A stretch of 19,580 nucleotides of DNA from a bacterium (lineage in GTDB: Bacteria; Patescibacteria; Paceibacteria; UBA9973), in assembly GCA_021813235.1 (NCBI GenBank), contig JAKALG010000001.1:1-19580 (forward strand), read 5' to 3'. Position 1 is the stretch's first letter, and every line of letters starts with the position of its first letter. Below, piece by piece: positions 15,723-19,580 of this stretch. The notes under the pieces are model-generated. The model saw only the letters and a program-made list of their open reading frames with translations. It had not been told where the DNA came from and searched no databases. The position numbers were made by a program, and so were the translations under genes.

Positions 15723-16922
15723 CTAAACCCAAGAACTCGTATCTACCTTGCAGTAGGTCATTGCATCCTTCATCGAATCAAATGTTTTCTTTCCATAAAG
15801 CATCCAAGGATAGACATAACGTCCAAGTCTCTTTTCTGCTACACGAAATTCAACACTCGGTGATTTCTGAACAAGCAAGTCAATAGCACCTCTCATCATA
15901 AAGACAGGGTATTGAATGTTGTTCGTAATCGCAAAGTTCGATGCTGATTCTGCCAATGCTACATCTCCGTAACCAGTGAGAGTAAAGGTTGTCGTTGAAT
16001 TTGTTGCAACCACACCCATTTTTCTCAATTTCTTCCTATCAGACGATGAGATAGCAATACGCTTTGCTGCATTTGCTGTCGCATCGTTAATCTCATTTAC
16101 CAAGTTTGTCATCGTATCAGTCGCATTGGTCTCAATGAGGATATTACCTGCTGTTGAACCAATCGAACTCACAAACGTGAATACAACACCGTTAAGTGTA
16201 AATGTATCCAAGTTTGATGGATTATTCGTTGTCGCACCATAGGTAATCAATGCTGAAAATGGAATGTTATTGGACTGATAAATATCAAATCCAAATCTTC
16301 GTGCTATCTTTCCATTGTCCGAAACGGTTTCTCCGAAACCAGTTTCTCTACCTCCAACATAGAGTTTAAGTGTCTCCATGAGTCTTGGACCCACGACCGC
16401 CACTAAATCATTTGTTGGAACATCAGCTGCTTCAAGTTTCCTCGCTGCAACTGCAAACATATTCGAGATATTGGCTTGTGTAATTGCCACAGCACCAGTA
16501 CCTGAACCACCTAAATCTTGCGATGAAATGAACGTACGTGCGTTCGAGTATTCCGCAAGAACCGCCTGGTCAAGAACATTGTTCAAAACTTTTTGTGAGT
16601 CTTGTGCAAATCTTGACGCAGTATCCCACTTATTCTGAATTTTATCCAAATCATCAACGTAGAAGGGAACTACCTTTGCGGTATCAACCGTAAGGGTTTC
16701 ATCTGTCGCCGTCAAATCATTGAAAGTCGAAATGTCGGTATTCTTTGAATAAGTTTGTGCTGCCAAGTATGAACGATATGGTTTATGTACCACATCACCA
16801 TTACTCAACACATCTCGAAGTTCAGTATTAGCCAAACCAAGAGCAACACATTCTTTGAAAAAGACTACCTGCATTTCCTTCGCCCAGTATGCGGGCGTGA
16901 AAGCTGTAATAGTATTTGCCAT
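15723..16922 (-). CDS. Major capsid protein (HK97 fold, P22 coat-like candidate)
   Basis: The protein has 399 residues. The N-terminus, MANTITAFTPAYWAKEMQVV, is the helical arm. Residues 78-95 (TVDTAKVVPFYVDDLDKI) match the spine-helix entry seen in P22-like coat proteins, and residues 170-190 (NDLVAVVGPRLMETLKLYVG) fit the central part of the fold. Residues about 231-335 look like an inserted domain (DTFTLNGVVFTFVSSIGSTA), and the last 60 residues return to the coat core (VEFRVAEKRLGRYVYPWMLY). It follows the scaffold-like gene, the standard order for coat genes. I assign it by order, length and pattern; a structure search would decide the exact coat family. Leader: A/T-rich, no clear Shine-Dalgarno site. 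Confidence 0.82.
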   Translation of the reverse strand: MANTITAFTPAYWAKEMQVVFFKECVALGLANTELRDVLSNGDVVHKPYRSYLAAQTYSKNTDISTFNDLTATDETLTVDTAKVVPFYVDDLDKIQNKWDTASRFAQDSQKVLNNVLDQAVLAEYSNARTFISSQDLGGSGTGAVAITQANISNMFAVAARKLEAADVPTNDLVAVVGPRLMETLKLYVGGRETGFGETVSDNGKIARRFGFDIYQSNNIPFSALITYGATTNNPSNLDTFTLNGVVFTFVSSIGSTAGNILIETNATDTMTNLVNEINDATANAAKRIAISSSDRKKLRKMGVVATNSTTTFTLTGYGDVALAESASNFAITNNIQYPVFMMRGAIDLLVQKSPSVEFRVAEKRLGRYVYPWMLYGKKTFDSMKDAMTYCKVDTSSWV

Positions 16923-16992
16923 AATTTTGTTTTTCTAATTTTTTTCTACCTTTTAAACTAAAACGCTTTCAGTCGACCTCATACCACCGTCT

Positions 16993-17559
16993 TTATTGAG
17001 TTTTTAACCAGTTCTTATATTCAACAAATTCCTCTGTTGAAAGATTAAGAACATCGTCATCACCCAACTTTCCGAAGTCACGCTTAGTTTTTGTTGTTTT
17101 ACCCTTAAACGAAGCCGATGCTTCTTCGGAACGTATCTTTTTATTCTCCGCATCCTTTTTAAAGAGGATGTAATCTGAATTGAGAGCTTCCCGATATGAA
17201 ACACCTTTCGCTTTTGCGTACACCTTAACCTCTTGTTTAAGTTCATCACTCAAATCAAAAGACTTAAGTTCCCTTTCATTAAGTTTTTCCTCAAGTTTTC
17301 TATCTATTTCTTCGTCAGATAGTTGAGAAACAACTTTTTGAACTGGTTTTTCTACCTCCTTTGGAGCGTTTTTCAAAGCCTTCGCTTCCTCCTCGGCTTT
17401 TTTGGCACGAGCAAATAATTTCTTATTTGATTCTTCCAATTTAGCGATTTTTTCTTCAGGAGTTTCGCTTTCCTCCACTTGAGTTTCCTCAGTATTTTCA
17501 GCGATTTGTGAGTCGTTGAGCTCTTGTTCAGAATTTAAAGAGTCCTGATTCTCATTCAT
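16993..17559 (-). CDS. Scaffolding protein (capsid assembly)
   Basis: The protein has 188 residues from ATG 17559 (MNENQDSLNSEQELNDSQIA). An in-frame ATG at 17604 would add a basic 15-residue leader (MKGRIVKRWKIRYNK) that does not fit the acidic start; the 17559 ATG also has the A-rich leader usual here. Residues 1-35 are strongly acidic, residues about 36-65 form a coiled coil rich in Glu/Lys/Ala (KIAKLEESNKKLFARAKKAE), the middle is charged and helical (DEEIDRKLEEKLNERELKSF), and the C-terminus is basic, then helical (TKTKRDFGKLGDDDVLNLST). This is the composition and position of scaffolds that guide coat assembly and then leave or are degraded. No protease motif is seen. Confidence 0.75.
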   Translation of the reverse strand: MNENQDSLNSEQELNDSQIAENTEETQVEESETPEEKIAKLEESNKKLFARAKKAEEEAKALKNAPKEVEKPVQKVVSQLSDEEIDRKLEEKLNERELKSFDLSDELKQEVKVYAKAKGVSYREALNSDYILFKKDAENKKIRSEEASASFKGKTTKTKRDFGKLGDDDVLNLSTEEFVEYKNWLKTQ

Positions 17560-17608
17560 TTTATTATATCTTATTTTCCACCTTTTTACAATTCGACCTT
17601 TCATTGTC

Positions 17609-17677
17609 GTTGCGATATGGGTGCTGTATCCATAGACGTAGGTGGCACGAATATAGACACAGCATCCATATCACAAC
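17609..17677 (-). promoter_or_regulatory. Long RNA hairpin between small genes and the scaffold gene
   Basis: Bases 17609-17634 pair with 17652-17677 over 26 positions. On the transcribed minus strand I count 22 Watson-Crick pairs, three G-U pairs (positions 17613/17673, 17628/17658, 17631/17655) and one C-A mismatch (17621/17665). A two-by-two internal loop and three further pairs close a small terminal loop. There is no U-run after it, so it is not an intrinsic terminator. Size and shape recall RNase III processing hairpins between phage genes such as those of T7. No open frame covers it. Confidence 0.7.
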
Positions 17678-17686
17678 TTATTTTAA

Positions 17687-17938
17687 TTACCCCGCAAAAT
17701 TATCTGGTTCTGGATTATTTTTATCCGACTCTGTTATGGTCATTACCTTATCAAATATATCAACCAACTTATTAAACGCTATTTTTTGTGCCTTAAACTG
17801 TATTACCTGATGCGTTGGTGTTCGTTCTTCCTGAATATTATTGATATATTTCAACGTATGGAGTTCTGATAACAAATAATCTTTTAGTGATTTACCCGCT
17901 TCACTATCAAGAACTTTTTTAATATCTTCTAATGTCAT
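17687..17938 (-). CDS. Small helical phage protein
   Basis: The protein has 83 residues. It is largely helical: TLEDIKKVLDSEAGKSLKDY, then LLSELHTLKYINNI, and a second helix QVIQFKAQKIAFNKLVDIFD. Ends acidic (SDKNNPEPDNFAG). Short helical proteins of this kind are common between portal and scaffold in uncultured phages, but I do not recognise a named family. It may assist capsid assembly (inference). It begins one base after the stop of the preceding gene (TAATATG). Confidence 0.6.
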   Translation of the reverse strand: MTLEDIKKVLDSEAGKSLKDYLLSELHTLKYINNIQEERTPTHQVIQFKAQKIAFNKLVDIFDKVMTITESDKNNPEPDNFAG

Positions 17939-17939
17939 A

Positions 17940-18179
17940 TTACTCTTTGTTTGGTTCTGGTACTTGTATTGGTTGTTCTACTTCACTTATTATCCCACTC
18001 TTATTATCTACGTTGTAAACTTTTTCATCGCTTAATCCCATTTCTTTTATTACATTCGTAAGCCACACTCTCTTTTGAAGTTCGAGTGCGAGATAAACTG
18101 TATAATATTCTTTAATGAGATTTTCTTTTCTCTGAAATTCACTTAAATTTCTTGGAGAAAGTTTTGGTTTTCTAATCAT
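17940..18179 (-). CDS. Small hypothetical phage protein
   Basis: The protein has 79 residues. The N-terminus is basic (MIRKPKLSPRNLSEFQRKEN), the middle is helical with aromatic residues (LIKEYYTVYLALELQKRVWL), and the tail is acidic and Pro-rich (QPIQVPEPNKE). The start overlaps the stop of the upstream gene by four bases (ATGA), which supports translation of both. No domain recognised. Confidence 0.6.
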   Translation of the reverse strand: MIRKPKLSPRNLSEFQRKENLIKEYYTVYLALELQKRVWLTNVIKEMGLSDEKVYNVDNKSGIISEVEQPIQVPEPNKE

Positions 18180-18412
18180 TTCTCTTTTTTACCACCCATC
18201 TTTTTGAGAAAATAATCATTGCCCATAGCTTCCCGTTCCATATTTGAAGGCATAAACCCAGCTTTCTTATAATCATTAAACATTACCGATGCACGTTTCA
18301 TCATCTTTATTTGTGCTTCAGTTTCTTTTGCCTCTTTCATTTTTTTTACCATTTTTGGCATTTGGGGCATTGCCTTAAATCCTTCTTTTAATTCTTTGAA
18401 GTTTTTTACCAT
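18176..18412 (-). CDS. Small basic, Met-rich phage protein
   Basis: The protein has 78 residues. Very Lys- and Met-rich (MPQMPKMVKKMKEAKETEAQ), mostly helical, ending FLKKMGGKKEK. Such small basic proteins in the portal-scaffold gap may bind nucleic acid or the portal, but nothing specific can be read from the sequence. It starts one base after the preceding stop (TAATATG) and overlaps the next gene by four bases. Confidence 0.6.
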   Translation of the reverse strand: MVKNFKELKEGFKAMPQMPKMVKKMKEAKETEAQIKMMKRASVMFNDYKKAGFMPSNMEREAMGNDYFLKKMGGKKEK

Positions 18413-18413
18413 A

Positions 18414-18566
18414 TTATTTTTTCTTTAATTTAATTCCATGTTCGACCATATTAAGTATCTTCTCTTGTTTCTTTGCATTCTCAAGAGTTGTACTTTTTGC
18501 GTGAACTCCATTCGGTGTACTTACCCTATATTTCCCTTTTCCTATTGGTGTTATTTTTACTGGCAT
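18414..18566 (-). CDS. 50-residue basic phage protein
   Basis: This frame, translated by hand, gives MPVKITPIGKGKYRVSTPNG, then VHAKSTTLENAKKQEKILNM and VEHGIKLKKK. It has a beta-hairpin-like start (KITPIGKGKYRVSTPNG), then a helix with 'AKKQEKIL', and a basic end. Very similar small proteins (MPVKIT...KYRVSTPNGV.AK.TT...A..Q...L...) are, as I recall, common near the portal genes of uncultured phages. It is rich in Lys and may bind nucleic acid (inference). The start at 18566 follows the portal gene by 32 bases that include a short hairpin; the stop is one base before the next ATG (TAATATG). Confidence 0.7.
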   Translation of the reverse strand: MPVKITPIGKGKYRVSTPNGVHAKSTTLENAKKQEKILNMVEHGIKLKKK

Positions 18567-18578
18567 ATTATTTTATTT

Positions 18579-18596
18579 CTCAAGCCGACCTTTGAG
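18579..18596 (-). promoter_or_regulatory. Short hairpin between portal and the 50-residue gene
   Basis: CTCAA (18579-18583) pairs with TTGAG (18592-18596) around an eight-base loop. On the transcript the stem is followed by AAATAAAATAATATG, similar to the layout at 14716-14748. The loop contains AGGTCG, a motif also seen upstream of the scaffold and coat genes. Confidence 0.3.
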
Positions 18597-18598
18597 TT

Positions 18599-19580
18599 TT
18601 ATTGTCTTGGACTTTGTGCTTGTACTCCCTGCGGACCTTGTGCCATTTGTGTTGCGTTTGGCATCGGTGCTGGTTGTGGTGGAGACTTTGGAAGTTTCTC
18701 TGTATCAATTCCACGTTTCTTCATTGCTAATTCAATCAATGCGGTTCTACGAACGGGGTCTAATTCAAGGTTAATGAAGTTTGCATAACTTTCTAATTCT
18801 GCCGCTAATGCAACTCGTTCCCCTGTAATATCAACTTGTATTCTCGGTTTAAAGTTGTTCCAAAACTCTCTCCTCAAACTTACTAACGCTTCTTTATTTT
18901 TAAGAAGTTCCTGCATTTTTATATCCTTTAATGTTTGTGCTTCTTCTTCAGTGTGTGGACCAATAACAATAAGATTACGTGTATACCACGAGTTTATCAA
19001 AATTTCATAATATCTTCGCAACATATCGTCATCTCCCGTAATACGCACAATTTCTTCCGCTTTCAAATCTTTTAATAAATAAGGAAGAATCCAATCCTCT
19101 ATAAGCGAACTTAAAGAGATGGCTAACTTCTCTCGAATAAAATCAAAAAGTTTATTTGCATTTTGATTTAACATCGCACCAAGTCGGAATGGTGTTCCTG
19201 ACGGCAATGCCTCACCCACAATCACCTCATGTGAATTAGTAAGTCTATCAGCAATTTGCATTAACCGATTCCAATCAGCAATCAACTGGTCTAATCCCTG
19301 CATACGAATCTGTACCTGTTGTAAATCTGCCGAACGAATAATATCTCCATTTGTTAAATCGTCTAAAAGATTTTGTGCAATTACCTTATCAGAACTTCTG
19401 AAGATAGATTTTGACGCCCATTCAAGTCCTTGTGCAATTTGATTTCCGATTTCATTTGAACGAGTCTGCACATCCATTAAGAGTTCAATAATACCAGTTC
19501 TAAACCATCTTCCCTGATACCTTCCTCGGTGATATTCCTTGTACGGCATTTCATCTATCGGTTCCGCATATAAGAAATAT
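18599..19580 (-). CDS. Portal protein, C-terminal half (5' end cut by window edge)
   Basis: The frame is open to the right edge, giving 327 codons; the first visible residues are YFLYAEPIDEMPYKEYHRGR. The ATG at 19549 is an internal Met, because open coding continues above it. Helices QTRSNEIGNQIAQGLEWASK, LQQVQIRMQGLDQLIADWNR and LLKDLKAEEIVRI fit the stem/wing helices of podovirus-type portals. The Pro/Gln-rich tail (PPQPAPMPNATQMAQGPQGV) is common at portal C-termini. Portal proteins form the twelve-fold ring through which DNA is packaged and ejected. Full-length portals of short-tailed phages are usually about 550-750 residues, so about half is missing here. The N-terminal part and the large terminase are expected to the right of the window. 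Confidence 0.8.
   Translation of the reverse strand, partial: YFLYAEPIDEMPYKEYHRGRYQGRWFRTGIIELLMDVQTRSNEIGNQIAQGLEWASKSIFRSSDKVIAQNLLDDLTNGDIIRSADLQQVQIRMQGLDQLIADWNRLMQIADRLTNSHEVIVGEALPSGTPFRLGAMLNQNANKLFDFIREKLAISLSSLIEDWILPYLLKDLKAEEIVRITGDDDMLRRYYEILINSWYTRNLIVIGPHTEEEAQTLKDIKMQELLKNKEALVSLRREFWNNFKPRIQVDITGERVALAAELESYANFINLELDPVRRTALIELAMKKRGIDTEKLPKSPPQPAPMPNATQMAQGPQGVQAQSPRQ

Noticed and set aside
17560..17604. Longer start for the scaffold gene at 17604
   Set aside because: The extra 15 residues are strongly basic and unlike the acidic start typical of the protein; the ATG at 17559 has the A-rich leader seen at other genes.
17609..17677. Miniature transposable element with terminal inverted repeats
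   Set aside because: No clear target duplication flanks it, and the mismatches are mostly compatible with RNA pairing on the sense strand, which fits an RNA element better.

Overview
The window is a block of late structural (virion) genes from a tailed bacteriophage, most likely an uncultured podovirus-like phage. Every gene I can support lies on the minus strand, so the block is read from right to left as one late operon or a few. The DNA is clearly AT-rich, genes are packed end to end with gaps of one to a few bases, and there is no rRNA, tRNA, metabolic housekeeping gene or gene of recognisable host origin. The parts are those of a short-tailed virion: portal, scaffold, coat protein, head-tail adaptor, a propeller-like nozzle candidate, fibres and large internal-protein candidates. 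I see no sheath, tube or tape-measure gene. The host cannot be named. Most starts follow an A/T-rich leader without a Shine-Dalgarno site; clear AGGAG sites precede only two genes and a weaker GGAG a third.

In transcription order, 19580-18599 is the C-terminal half of a portal protein entering from the right edge. Four very small genes (18566-17687) follow. A strong 69-nt RNA hairpin (17677-17609) precedes a scaffold-like gene (17559-16993), and the major capsid protein follows (16922-15723). After a 123-base leader with hairpins and an AGGAG site comes a collagen-like protein that is probably a head fibre (15599-14760), then a 97-residue beta-rich protein (14706-14413).

The middle is the accessory part. 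A 988-residue protein (14404-11438) joins three glycosyltransferase-2 modules, a TPR array and a methyltransferase. It is followed by a second, related methyltransferase (11436-10939), a 67-residue protein, a 571-residue collagen-like fibre (10750-9035) and a SPRY-domain protein (9028-8450). A 17-codon micro-ORF and a small membrane protein resembling holin partners come next.

The left third is the tail and internal-protein module: adaptor (8152-7403), propeller-like protein (7401-5953), fibre with decapeptide repeats (5951-3801), coiled-coil protein (3761-2034), and a large protein running off the left edge (2031-1).

The most interesting system is the pairing of two Thr/Tyr-rich collagen-like virion proteins with a phage-encoded multi-glycosyltransferase/methyltransferase between them. 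It could be a dedicated apparatus that decorates the collagen fibres (inference). The best non-coding signal is the hairpin at 17609-17677, whose mismatches mostly become G-U pairs on the transcribed strand.
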